From the NCBI GenBank assembly GCA_002007465.1, contig LNAC01000109.1, positions 2,262,105 to 2,326,104 of the forward strand: 64,000 bases of DNA. The letters are read 5' to 3'. Positions 20,001 to 30,889 of the stretch are shown piece by piece. The notes beneath the pieces were generated by a model. It saw only the letters and a list, made by a program, of their open reading frames with translations, did not search any database and had not been told where the DNA came from. The position numbers and the translations under genes are program-made. The DNA comes from Ailurus styani. Taxonomy: Eukaryota > Chordata > Mammalia > Carnivora > Ailuridae. Every line of letters begins with the position of its first letter. Positions within the stretch are counted from its first letter, which is position 1.

Positions 20001-23000
20001 GGTTTCAGGGGGTAAGAGGGTTCCAATCTGTGGCAGATACGGGGAACACACCCGTGATCTTCACCACTTGCGGCCTTCCAACCTCATTCATTCTCTGCCC
20101 ATTGTTCTCTTAAATATTTGTCCTAAAAATCTTGGGGCTTTTTCACTCCCATCAACCAGAATGAAGAAATAACCACCTCTGTTGCCTTACCATCAATTAT
20201 CTGGTCAGTGGACTCTGGACACCGCTCACTGACAAAACCCTACTCTGACATCAGGGACACGCCAGCGGTCCCAAGTTCTCCCCCTAGCCGGGGAGACACC
20301 TGACCACCCAGGAAACACAAGTGCAGGCTTCAGAGCAGTGGAAGGTGGAGGGAAATAAAGGTAAGGAGAACTCAACCAAGGACACTGGAAGAGAAAAATG
20401 GCAAGACGCAATCACCCTTTTTTAAAAACTAAGGGAAAAGGAAAAGACTAGTCCTGCTGCAGTGTCAAAGAGAAATTCAGAAGGGGAAAGCCCTCGAGCA
20501 GAGGGAGGCCGGTGCAGCAGTGTTTGCACCAGCCAAAGGCGATGGTGGGGACTCAGGCTGGAGGGGAGCGGGTTGCCGTCTGGACAGACACGGGTGCCAC
20601 AGGCATCATGATGCAAAGGACTGGCTGGAGCAGAGGTCAGAAAGACAGGAATGAGGAGGGGGAGGAAGAGCAGAGGAAAGGAGTCTTGCAGTGAACAGTA
20701 AGAGCTTGGCTTGGCCCCACACACCTGCAGAAGTCTGGTACGGATACTGAGGCGGCGGTTCAGAAGCTGGAGGTGAGGTTGAGGCCACAGGCATAAAATC
20801 CAGAGCAGAGAGACTAGGGTTGGCAGCTAAGGCAGCAGAGAGAGAAGGGGTCCAGGCTGGGCCCCAGGGTGCTCAGAGAAGGAACAGCCAGCGAGATGAG
20901 GACCAAATCAGGATGGTGGCAGGGAGGTCGGGTGAGGAATGCATCAAGGGAGCCACTGGCTGCATCAGCACCAACGGATCAGGTGGGTTAAGGGGACAGG
21001 ACGGAAAGCAGACTGAGAAGTAGCCACAGACTTGACAGGACAGAGGCTGCTGTGGCCTTGACGACAGTGACCAGTGAGGCGACAGAAGCAGGAGCAGAGA
21101 GCAGGAGTGAGAGACGGGGGCGGCGCAGCAAGAGGCAGGTGTGAGATCGGATCCACAGGGGAGCCCCCGTGCAGGGGTGGCTAGCTGTCCTCGGGGGCTA
21201 TGGGAGAAATGGTGCAGCACATCTGCAAGCGGACAGGAATGAGCCCAGACAGAGGACAGAAGTATGCAGCAGGGCAGAGGCAGGTGGAGGGAAGGCAGAC
21301 AGAGGAAGGAGAGAAGGCCGCATGGCTGTCCAGGGACATCCAGAAGGGCCCTAGCCGCCCAGCCCAAGGCGGGGGCAGGCTCAGGCCCGGAGAGCTCCCA
21401 CTCTGTCACCACCATGGTGCCACTGTCGCACCTGGACCCGAGAGACCTCGTGACAGCTGAGCCCCACTGCCTTCCTTCTGCCCCGTCTGCCAGCCCTGGC
21501 AGCAGCGGGCCCCTGCACCCGAAGGAGCTCAAGCAACTGATTTACCTCTCACTCGTGAACTCGGACTCCCTGGCCTCCTCTTCGTCATTAGTCTCATTCA
21601 GGGCCTACGGGGACCAGAGTGCTCTTAGATCGTCCCAGCGGGTTCCGCACTTGCCTGCCCCACCCCAGAAGGCCGGGCCACCCAGGCCTAAGCTCTTCCA
21701 ACAGGTACGAGGCTCAGCCCCACAAGCAGAGAATCCTAAGGCCACGAGCCTGCAAACTCTGGGTCCCTCACCTTTGGTAGAAAGGTTGAAGGCCCAGAAA
21801 ACAAGCAGAGGTAGAACCTGAAACCAGAAAGTAGAGTGAGGGCTGGGCTCATAAAGCCTTGTTGGAGGTGGGGGGAGGGTTGGGGAGAAGTCCTCAGGCA
21901 CCCTCCCTCCCACACACAGGTGCAGAACATGAAGGCCCCGGGAACCCAGCCCCCCAACGCCTCTGGCGGGCTCATCACCCCAGCACCTACTCTGCTCAGC
22001 GTGGGCAGCACACTAGCCCCCAGCACTCACTTCTTGGCCTTGGCGCTGTTGGGGAAGTCCACCACCACGCCACCGGTGAAGCCAGCCCTGATAGCCTGGG
22101 TTGTGATGAGCTCCAACTGAGAACAGGATGGCGGCAAGTCAGGCAGGGAGCTGGGGAAGCAGACAGCTTCCTCTCCGCTTCGTTCCAGAAGCCAGTCTGC
22201 CCCCAGGATGGACCCTGCCCAGGAGAACTGAATGTATTCATCAGACTGTTCCCCATTCCGGGTCCCCAAAAGCCGCACAAAGGAATGCAGGCTGGAACCA
22301 GCAATTCCCCAATTCTCTTTCTAGCCCAGGACCCATCTCCCTGCTCCCATCTCAGGGATGAAAGGCCACCAATCAGGAGGCAAACTCATTCACGTGAGGA
22401 GCTGGAGACAGCTCCCCACTTGTCTTTCAGGACCTGTACCTCTATTCCTCATCCCCACAGTTGACACTCCGCAGAACAGACAGCTTTGCTGTTCTCTCAA
22501 ATCCTCCCCAACTTCTATTCATTTGATTACTGGAATCAGAATTAGCCTATTAACTATAACACCACCTGTCCATCAGGAGAAGACGAACGTCCTTATCCTA
22601 ACCCCCAGATACTACTACTCTCCCCTAGCACGACAGGTCATAAAACACGCCATCAGGGGCCCCAGGAACTGTTCTCGGAGGCTCGCTCCCTACTTTTCCT
22701 ACCAGTCAGCAACAGGTTTCTTGTTCTGTCCCCTCCCAACAGCAGGTGAGTGGGGAACAGGACAGCTTCTGGGTCCCTCCCCCTTTCCTGCCCCTCTAGG
22801 AACCAAGGGGTTCACCTGCTCCGAATTCTCAGGGTACAGCTGCAGGACAGCCCGGGCTCCACGGACCTGTAAGCAACAGAAACATCACTCTCCTACAAAT
22901 ATACCATGGGCTCAGGGCCCAACGCTTCTCCATTCCTTGCTCACTCAATATCTGAAACTCCACTAGCTACATGACACTGTTCATAGGGCTTGGGATACAG

Positions 23001-26000
23001 CCATGAAAAGAGTGAGTCCCAGAACTTTCAGAGCTCACATTTTAGTGAGAAAGGCTGCCAATTTACAGTACTGAGTAGTGCCAAGAAAAGAATTATGTTA
23101 GGACAAAGAAATGGTGAGTGTCAAGAGACTGTTGGGTTTACTTTTGGTTCAAGGAATGCCTCTATGAGGGACACTTGAGCAGAGTCCCAAAAGGTAGTGG
23201 GGAGCTGGTTAAACATAGGAAGGAAACCACTTCAGCAGAAAGGCAAACACAAAGGCCATCAGAACCTCGGATTAACTCTAGTGCATGCGTGACGGAGACC
23301 ACACAGTGCAAAAGACCAGCCAGCTGCCCATCCTAGGAAAACTAGGGATGAGGTGGGGAGATTAAGACCAAGAAATAGGGGTGCCTGGGTGGCTCAGTCA
23401 TTAAGTGCCTGCCTTTGGCTCAGGTCATGATCCCAAGGTCTTGGGATCAAGCCCACATCAGGCTCCCTGCTCAGCAGGAAGCCTGCTTCTCCCTCTCTGA
23501 CTCTCCTTGCTTATATTCCCTCTCTCGCTATCTCTCTGTCAAATAAAAAAAATCTTAAAAAAAAAGACTAAGAAATATCTGGATACCTTCAAAGAAGTAA
23601 AAGACTCATTTTTAGGACTTAAAATCTCAAACTATCTTCTATTCCTATAACACAACCAAAATCAACACTATCAGTTATGAGGACAAGATAAAGCTTAATA
23701 AAGGCTCTGTGATTAACAACCACCCTGCTCCCCATCTGAGCATCAACAATAGGGGAGAGAGGGGTGGGAGTCAGAGGATGTGAGCACACTGTGAGCCCTG
23801 AACATGATGACTCTGTCCTCGCTCTGTGGAGTCCATGCCCCCAAACCAACTTTTTTTGTTTTTTAAGATTTTATTTATTTGACAGAGAGAGAGATCACAA
23901 GTAGGCAGAGAGGCAGGCAGAGAGAGGAGGAAGCAGGCTCCCTGCTGAGCAGGGAGCCCGATGTGGGCTTAGATCTCAGGACCCCAAGACCATAACCTGA
24001 GCCGAAGGCAGAGACTTTAATCCACTGAGCCACCCAGGCGCCCCCCAAACCGACTTCTGATTAAAATTCAGTACAGCGGGGACAGAAGAACTATGATCAG
24101 TCTCAGGTTTCGACATCGACATCTGTGTTTCGTTAAGGATGTCAGACCACTGAGCTTTCTCTTAAGACTGAAGACCTGGACAGAAGTAACAACAAAATAA
24201 TAAAAATAAAATTAAAAAAAAAAAAAAAAAAAAAAAAGAAAAAAAANCCTGTCACCCCTTTTGGGTCTTGCAGTCCCATTTGACTGGCTTTCCAATGGGA
24301 CGCTTCCTACTCTGTCACTACCTGCAGGAGGGATAAGCAGCCAGCCCAGACTGGGAGGAGCTCTCATACTCACCAGCACAGAGTACAGAGAAGAAAAGAA
24401 GCAGTACAGACGCTTGGCAGGGACCTCTGACTTCTTGTTTGCGTTACAGAGCCACTGTATAGCAGAAATGCTGAGAAAGGAAGGGACCCCGTCAGGAGAG
24501 GGACCAACATGCACTGCTCCCCCCACCGCCTCTTCTAGACTCTAACACCATGCATATCCTTGAGCCCCAGGTGAAACTCTCCTGCCCATAATTCTCTTTC
24601 TGGGCACCTGCAGATCCACTCCAGCTCACCATTCTACAACTGGACAAAAAACGGTAAATAGAAGGTCAGCATTAACTTCCTTGCAGCCAGTCCAAACAAG
24701 TATTTTCTCAACCTTGCTTCTCCCCACATCTCGAATTTAAAATTACACAGCATGTCAAGGCTCTCTGCCACCTACCCCTTCATTCCCTTCCTCTAATCAA
24801 GGGAAAACCCCTTTATGATACTTAACACAAACACTCGTTCATTCACTCTCCTCCTCAATCAGTTGCTTTAAGCGTACTTATTCAGTGTCTCCACCATCCC
24901 CAGATTTCAAAACCTCAAGCAGCTATTGTATACTCCTCTCAGGTATGACCCCCTTCACTGCTGTGCACACATATCCACAGGACCCCAAACCCCGCTGGTC
25001 TGTCCAAATGCCTCTCCCAGCTTTTACTTCCCTTTACTACTCCTGGGTCAATGCTCCTCACCGCCTCCATTCCTTCAACAATCTTGCTTTTCTTCTCTTA
25101 AATAATCTTCCCAAAATACAGCTCTGATCTTGTCACTCCCTAGCTTCCCATCGACTACTCAACAAAGCCCACACTTCTCAGCAAAGAGTTGAAAAATCCC
25201 TTATTCTTCCCCCACGATCTATCAGACTCTTTTCCCTGGCCTCTTCTGTGCCTTTGTTCACACTGTTCCTTCACTCAGAAACCCTCCCCGTGACTATCCA
25301 AATTCCTCAGAGCTTTCAAGGCCCAACCCCAGCCCCTCCTCCTCTTAAAGGCTTCCCTGTGTTCTCTGGCTTCTATTCACCACTGTGGTGGGCTCCAAGA
25401 CTCCCCAGTCACACTTCACACTCAACTTCACATTTAGTTGTGTGGCCCATGTCTTACAGCACCTGATACACCATGGAGAGTCTTAAAAGCAAGGATTATA
25501 TTTCCACAAACTCCACAGCACATAAGCACGTAAACACCATGTCCTACACGTAAGCAATGCTAAAAAAACAGTAATAATAAGCTTGCCATATCATCACTTA
25601 AAAAACAAACAAAAAATGACAACTTACTCCTAAAATGCTCAGATCTTATCGCTGGCCTTTGGTTTTCCGCAGCTTAGAACATCTCACCCAATCATCACCA
25701 AAAAGCAATTATGATTCTTGAAATGCGATTTCCCCCCAATCTTGTTCCCAGATGTAAACTAAACCCTTACCTAGAAGAAAATCTTCAAATCCAAATTTTA
25801 CTGCTTACCCAGATCCCCACTGCTCAGGCTAGTCATAAGAGGAGGTATCCCCCAGATAAAGATTAAAGTTAGGACTTCTTCCCTATCCCCTACCTCCACC
25901 CCATCAACAACACACTACACCAAACAGTCAACAGAACTTTACCACAGAAGACAAACAACTTCACGTTTCAGTTATTTCAGTGTTCATCTGTTATCAAAGT

Positions 26001-28716
26001 ACTACGTAAATGCCCAAAACTTGACCCTGGCAATCCAGAAAGGGCCAAGCCACTGAAGAGACTGGAAAATTCTGGGCCACTCTCCACTGCAGAACTATTC
26101 AAAAAGAAAGCAACAAGATGGCTGCTGGCACCCACAAAATGGCTCCTGGAGGTGGGAAAAGACCACCCTTCCTCCTCCCCCTCTCCCTCCACCAGAGCAG
26201 ACAGAAAATCTATACCAGCCGTACCTGAACCTGGCAGCACACGATGATCAAAGTAGTAGAAAGTTTCAAAATACAAAAAAAACACCTAATTGGGGGCACT
26301 GCTCTAACCCAGGGATGTATATTTTTAAGTATCCTGTGTAACTCTGCTGCACAGCCAGTTTGGGATGCACTGATCTGCAGGACTAAAAATAGGAAGCGAA
26401 GACTCTTCTCACCTGATACAACCATCAAAGGAGCCTGGTTTGAAGGGGATGCCCTGGCCCATATCCCCCAGAAGCAGGTCTCCCTCAGTGTCTCGGTCCA
26501 AGGCCGCATCTACATTGGAGAAGAGAACATCAGGGAAACAGATGATGCACACTGCTCCACACTCACGAAGTGTAGTCCGCTCCAGTGCTAAGTAGGACAT
26601 ACTTACCCAACATGGCAGGGCTGATGTCGATGCCCACCCAGTAGTGCCCTTCATCGGAGAGATAATCTCCACTCAGCCCAGACCCACAGCTGGAAGACAC
26701 AAACAGGAACTCAGAGCGTGAGCAGCAAAAGACACTCCCATCACCACCTGGACAACCTGAACTGGGCCCCAGGATCTCACCCAATATCCAACAGGTAACA
26801 GGGCTGACCCTCGGGCAGGTAAAGGAGTTCCAAAGCTCTTCCAGCCATCTTGGTCTGGACATCAATCATCCGTGAGCTGGGAAGGCAGAAAACACAAGCA
26901 CGTGATAAGGGGGGGGAAATAAAGGCAGACAAAGAGGAAAAGAAACAATCACCCTGAGGTTCTTTCCCAGTCACCATATTCAACTATTTAAAAGTGACCC
27001 CAAAAATCCATGTAATACAGCGACAAGTTTTTTTGGGACATAAATTATAACTCAACCAGTTGCAATGCTTATGGGAAGGGAACAAATCACTTAGCAAGTG
27101 ACTGATCGTTGGGGATTTTCAACTCAGTAAAGTTCTGATGTATCTGTTACTTAAAAACACATTTTCTGGGTGCCTGGGCAGCTCAGTCGGTTAAGTGTCT
27201 GCCTTCGGCTCAAATCATGATCCCAGCATCCTGGGATCAAGCCCTGCAGGGTTCCCTGCTCTGCAGGAAGCCTTCTTCTCCCTCTTTCACTCCCCCTGCT
27301 TGTGTTCCCTCTCTTGCATGCTGTCAAATAAATAAAACCTTAAAAAAAAAAAAACACATTTTTCTGGAAGAATTACCCACCATAGTTACTTTGTTGTATA
27401 AGGCTCAACAATGCACAACAAAAATCCACAGCAGGGGCACCTGGGTGGCTCAGTGGGTTAAAGCCGCTGCCTTCGGCTCAGGTCATGATCCCAGGGTCCT
27501 GGGATCGAGGCCCACATCGGGCTCTCTGCTCAGCAGGGAGCCTGCTTCCTCCTCTCTCCTCTCTCTCTGCCTGTCTGCCTACTTGTAATCTCTCTCTCTG
27601 TGTCAAACGAATTAAAAAAAAAAATCCACAGCAGTATAGTCCATGAGAAATAAAATGCAAGCCACATAGAACTTTCTTAGTACCATGATTAAAATGAAAT
27701 ACATAAAATTAACTGTAGTAATAGTCTGCCCAACCCCACATACCTGATAACATACCTTACTTAACCCAATATGCTCTAAATATTTCAACACACCAACAAA
27801 AAAAGCTTCATATTAACATTTTCTTCATATTAAGTAATTCAAACTAAACATTAGTTCAGTAGATGACTACAACTAATAAAATCAGGTCTATAGATCTATC
27901 TACCCCAAGACCAGGAAAAAGAATCCCACAGAGCTCTGCAGCTCGAGAAAAATTCATATGGCTACATGATGACAACTGGGCCAGAGATTTTTGCTGACTT
28001 TCTTGGTCTTGCGCTCTAATTTATATAAAAAAAAGAGAACAGTTATTTCTAGACCAGTGTATCAGAAAGGGAAGGCTTGGAAATCCCTGTTCTAGCCTTA
28101 AACTGTTAAATGACTTTATAGTTACACAACCACCCTCCGAAATGCAGATCCTACACCAGCAGTTCTCAGGAGAACTTGAAGACCTACAAGCATTCTGTGA
28201 ATACGCCTTCCTCCCCATCAACAGCACCGACCCTTCACTCGTATCCACGACCCCCTGCCGATTTTACCCCAAGCTTCAAACAAGTTGTCACTTAAAACGT
28301 TGAAAACCACCTGGAGAGAGCATGTATGCTCCACCCATTTTAATGCTAGTTTGTGGAGGCCCGGAGGATTCCGAGGTTTATTTAACGCCGACTTTCCCCC
28401 TGCTAAGAACTGGAGTCAGTCCTTGCCCCTTCCTTCCCCCACTCCCCCAAATTCTGCGTGCCTCCACAGCAATGCCCACTGCTGGGTCAACTTGCCGGTT
28501 CCCGACCCCCGACAACATGTGGGCTCCCCTTACTTGCGCACGTATTTCCGGGCTTCATTCTCGTCGTAAAACTGCAGGGAAAAAAAAAAAGAGGACAGTA
28601 GAGAAGGAATCAAGACGCAGCAGCCCCACAGGCGGAGAGAGAGGTACGCGCGGGGCAAAGCCTCTCACCAGCTCCGGGGGCCCGCCGTGCTCCGGTCTCT
28701 TGCTGTGGAACGCCAT
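17038..28716 (-). CDS. BUD23: 18S rRNA (guanine-N7)-methyltransferase BUD23 (WBSCR22)
   Basis: BUD23 is a SAM-dependent methyltransferase that works with TRMT112 to make m7G in 18S rRNA and supports 40S biogenesis in the nucleus. Twelve coding exons, high to low coordinate: 28716-28669, 28571-28534, 26876-26781, 26689-26607, 26509-26413, 24470-24374, 22866-22816, 22116-22031, 21817-21772, 21604-21546, 17311-17222 and 17092-17038 (TGA). Their lengths total 846 nt, giving 281 aa, the family's usual length, with no frame break. The N-terminus reads [16 protein letters not shown]. Motif I is LLDIGCGSGLSG, split by intron 3; further landmarks are the acidic loop [32 protein letters not shown] and a basic C-terminal tail ending GRRRKPRF, a likely nuclear/nucleolar signal. 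The ATG is chosen because it follows the CpG-rich promoter and gives the conserved N-terminus. The introns hold many CAN SINEs. Exon 10 has two possible donors; only the 21546 one keeps the conserved frame. Confidence 0.97.
18420..18513. repeat. A-rich simple sequence in BUD23 intron 10
   Basis: A run of AAAAC and AAC units at about 18473-18510 lies directly upstream of a CAN SINE. It may be the decayed tail of an older retroposon. Confidence 0.4.
18514..18728 (+). mobile_element. CAN SINE (older, diverged), plus orientation
   Basis: It carries a tRNA-like head (GGCGCCTGGATGGCTCAG), CAGGTCATGATCTCAGGG, a pyrimidine-rich stretch and an AATAAATAAAATCT tail. Divergence is higher than in its neighbour. 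Confidence 0.85.
18729..18928 (+). mobile_element. CAN SINE (young), plus orientation
   Basis: Near-intact copy with head, CT-rich region and A-tail. It begins immediately at the tail of the preceding SINE, so the older A-rich tail served as the insertion site. Confidence 0.92.
19376..19570 (+). mobile_element. CAN SINE, plus orientation
   Basis: Full structure with an A-tail of about 19 nt; the flanking duplication GGAGAAGT is visible on both sides. It lies in BUD23 intron 10, antisense to the gene. Confidence 0.92.
22970..23330. repeat. L2-like LINE remnant in BUD23 intron 6
   Basis: Phrases such as GGGATACAGCCATGAAAAGAG, GAGCTCACATTTTAGTGAG and AAACACAAAGGCCATCAGAA resemble the L2 3' region from memory. 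No coding content. Confidence 0.45.
23378..23565 (+). mobile_element. CAN SINE, plus orientation
   Basis: Head GTGCCTGGGTGGCTCAGT, a CT-rich body and an A-tail. It is flanked by near-identical duplications AGACCAAGAAATA and AGACTAAGAAATA. Confidence 0.9.
23851..24044 (-). mobile_element. CAN SINE, minus orientation
   Basis: Reverse-complement copy: T-run and AAGATTTTATTTATTTGACAG at the low-coordinate end, GAGCCACCCAGGCGCCCC at the high end. The flanking CCAAACC(A/G)ACT is duplicated. Confidence 0.92.
24196..24247. repeat. A-rich run ending in an ambiguous base (N at 24247)
   Basis: AATAA/AAATT-rich run with more than 20 consecutive A residues and one N. It looks like a retroposon tail or a homopolymer sequencing problem. 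Confidence 0.6.
26280..26400. repeat. Possible MER5-like fragment in BUD23 intron 5
   Basis: Short stretch resembling a decayed DNA-transposon body (GGGGGCACTGCTCTAACCCAG, then GTTTGGGATGCACTGATCTG). Assignment is weak. Confidence 0.25.
27168..27354 (+). mobile_element. CAN SINE, plus orientation
   Basis: Diverged head TGCCTGGGCAGCTCAGTCGG, a CT-rich body and an A-tail. It is flanked by duplications of AAAACACATTTTCTGG type. Confidence 0.9.
27435..27620 (+). mobile_element. CAN SINE, plus orientation
   Basis: Young-type copy bounded by a perfect target-site duplication AAAATCCACAGCAG. It lies in BUD23 intron 2. Confidence 0.93.
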
Positions 28717-28922
28717 CTCCACACCTCAGCCTGGAGACGGGTACTGGCGTTCCGGAAACCCGCCTTTTATGTCATCGCCCCACGCCCTCCTCTTAATACG
28801 CATGCTCCGCCCCTCTCCCCGCCTCCTGTTTTACTCGATTGGCTACAGGGCAGACGCGCTGCGAACAGCGCACGCCTCCCATTGGCCAGTTCTTCTTGCA
28901 CCGCCCGCATGGTCCACCCAAG
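28669..28922. promoter_or_regulatory. Bidirectional CpG-rich promoter between BUD23 (-) and DNAJC30 (+)
   Basis: Only 206 bp separate the BUD23 ATG (28716, minus) from the DNAJC30 ATG (28923, plus). The interval contains two ATTGG motifs (inverted CCAAT boxes, NF-Y type) at 28838-28842 and 28881-28885, and GC boxes near 28808-28822 (CCGCCCCTCTCC) and 28901-28907. There is no clear TATA box. This is the classic layout of a shared housekeeping promoter. Confidence 0.8.
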
Positions 28923-28930
28923 ATGGCAGC
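28919..28930 (+). promoter_or_regulatory. DNAJC30: TISU/YY1-like element at the DNAJC30 start codon
   Basis: CAAGATGGCAGC overlaps the start codon and matches the TISU consensus SAASATGGCGGC at 11 of 12 positions. It also fits the YY1 core AAGATGGC. TISU elements mark genes with very short 5' leaders, many of them mitochondrial, and support scanning-free initiation. Function here is inferred from the motif. Confidence 0.65.
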
Positions 28931-29603
28931 CAAGCGCGATCTGAGGTGGTCGCGGCGGTTACTGTGGAGGTTGTGGCTGGTCCCGACCGCTCCACAGAAC
29001 CCAGGATCCGGCCTGGGGCTAGAAACGAGGAATTATTCCCCAGGCGACCGCCCATACTCGCGCACCGCGCTTTATGAGCTGCTCGGCGTCCCCTCCACGG
29101 CCACGCAAGCGCAAATCAAGGCGGCCTACTACCGGCAGAGCTTCCTCTACCACCCGGACCGCAACGCGGGGAGCGCCGAGGCTGCCGAGCGCTTCACGCG
29201 CATCTCCCAGGCCTACTTGGTGCTGGGCAGTGCCACCTTGCGTCGCAAGTATGACCGCGGCCTGCTCAGCGACGAGGACCTTCGCGGACCTGGTGTCCGG
29301 CCCTCCAAGGGGCCCGCCGGCGACGCTGGCTCGCCCCGCGCCCCGCCACCAGCTTCTCGGGCCCACGGCCGTGGTCAGGCCGCGGCGGGCCCCAACCGCA
29401 CCATGTTCGACTTCGACGCCTTCTACCAAGCGCACTACGGAGAACAGCTGGAGCGCGAACGGCGCCAGAGGGCCCGGCGAGAAGCCCTGCGCAAGCAGCA
29501 GGAGGACCGGGCCAAGAAGGGCTTCCGCTGGGACGAGACCCGAGACACGACTTTTGTGTTCCTTCTCCTCACAGCCTTCGTCCTCATAGGCTTTCGTTTT
29601 TAA
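28923..29603 (+). CDS. DNAJC30: DnaJ homolog subfamily C member 30, mitochondrial
   Basis: DNAJC30 is a single-exon mitochondrial J-domain protein linked to ATP synthase and complex I maintenance. The product is 226 aa, the same as I recall for human. Residues 1-40 are rich in Arg, Leu and Trp ([18 protein letters not shown]) with no acidic cluster, fitting a mitochondrial presequence. The J-domain runs from about residue 49 ([20 protein letters not shown]) to about 114, with the HPD triad at 77-79 that stimulates Hsp70 ATPase. A proline/alanine-rich linker follows. Conserved [20 protein letters not shown] leads into a charged helix and a hydrophobic C-terminal segment (residues about 209-224), a probable membrane anchor. 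The frame is open upstream to 28839, but the 28923 ATG is preferred because it sits in a TISU/Kozak context and gives the conserved length. It is head to head with BUD23. No GT-AG intron is needed. Confidence 0.97.
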   Translation: MAAKRDLRWSRRLLWRLWLVPTAPQNPGSGLGLETRNYSPGDRPYSRTALYELLGVPSTATQAQIKAAYYRQSFLYHPDRNAGSAEAAERFTRISQAYLVLGSATLRRKYDRGLLSDEDLRGPGVRPSKGPAGDAGSPRAPPPASRAHGRGQAAAGPNRTMFDFDAFYQAHYGEQLERERRQRARREALRKQQEDRAKKGFRWDETRDTTFVFLLLTAFVLIGFRF

Positions 29604-30373
29604 TCGGAGAGAGGAGGAAAGGGGAGCGGCCCCCAGCCAGCCCCAAGAAAATGACCTTTCCTGTCTTCTTGAATCCTTTGCCTTCCATAGTCTACCTCTG
29701 CTGGGGTCTGAAGGAACTGCTGTCCCCCTCTTCTTCCCCGTCCGCCCAGCTTAGCCATCCACCTGCACGTCCCTCCCCTACGGTCCAGGAAAGAAGGCTT
29801 TTCGATGCCCAAGAAAGAGGCCCCAAGAAGAAGAGTCCCGAAAGCCCGAGAGTGAAGGGTTTTCTGGAATCCCTTGGGTGCCTGCTTCCAGAGGTTGCCT
29901 TCCTGATGTTGTCAACTTCTGGAACACGTGCTCTGGCTTTATTGTAAAGCTCTGAGCAAGCGTTGTCTGCTCCTGCCCCGCGTTTGTGCCGTGGGGCTCC
30001 TGTGTAACCTTGAACCGTGCAATGTGACCAATTGTTGGCTGCCAAAAGAAAAGTTCTGGGGTTGTACGAACCTTGTCTTTCTGTGAGTTCCCCAGCCACA
30101 GGTGAGACCTGATGTAGGGTAAGAATGGGATCTTTGGAAACCTTGTCATTCTTGTATGATCAGCCCCAGGCCCCACTCCCCCTTCTGTTGGTGGCATGTG
30201 GGAGTGGGAAAGCAAGGTCACAGAGCATAAGGAATCAGAGTGTTCCTGTGCCCATACTTATCTAATGTGTGACCTCAGAGAAATTACTTTGTGGCATGAC
30301 AGCAGAGGAACAAATCATCTGCTCTTTTGAGGTCTGTCACACTTTATTATCCATAGTTCTAATGGGCTCAGTG

Positions 30374-30379
30374 ATTAAA
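30374..30379 (+). terminator. DNAJC30: Candidate DNAJC30 poly(A) signal ATTAAA
   Basis: No AATAAA occurs on the plus strand in the first 770 nt after the stop. The variant ATTAAA at 30374 is the first reasonable hexamer and implies a 3' UTR of about 0.8 kb. Not proven by the sequence alone. Confidence 0.4.
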
Positions 30380-30889
30380 ACATGATGTTAGTAGAGTCAG
30401 GTTTATCCTTGGGACACTTTGCCAGTCTCCTGGTCATTCCTTGGCCAGCCAGCCCCATGCGAACTGTGCAGCCCCATCCCCTCCCTGAAACAGAGCAACA
30501 AACTGGGAGTTTGAGTCCAGCAAACTGGGACTGTGGCCAGTCCTCTTGTTTAACCCCACAAGTCAAGTGCTTGAAACCTGGTTGCTTGAGTGTGGAGTAG
30601 ACGGTACTTCTAAGGGAGAAGAGGCATGTGGTGGAAACTTGGTTCTTTATTCAGAGCTGGCGGAGGCTTTTTTCTCTCTTGGTTTCTAAGTTGAGCCAGG
30701 CAGTTGGTCACCACTTGGCTGGAGCTGTAGTAGTCAGGCTCTTGATTCTGTGTCCCTGCACGTGTTGGGGGGGGGGCTGTGAGATTTCAGCTGCTCAGGT
30801 ATTTATGCACTGAGGCTATGTGTAAAGCTGTGGGATAGGAAAACCTTTGCAAGAGAGAGCTACCTCAAGAGTGAGGACAGAAGTGTAGG

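Noticed and set aside
20873..21532. 219-codon minus-strand frame in BUD23 intron 10
   Set aside because: It lies next to exon 10 but is not joined by splice signals to conserved coding sequence, and the content is Ser/Leu/Pro low complexity.
28839..28922. Longer DNAJC30 start at 28839, in frame
   Set aside because: It adds 28 residues unlike the conserved N-terminus and lies within the promoter between the CCAAT boxes. The 28923 ATG has the better context and gives the expected 226 aa.
28322..29077. 251-codon plus-strand frame over BUD23 exons 1-2 and the DNAJC30 start
   Set aside because: It is a shadow frame in CpG-rich DNA, antisense to BUD23 exons and out of frame with DNAJC30.
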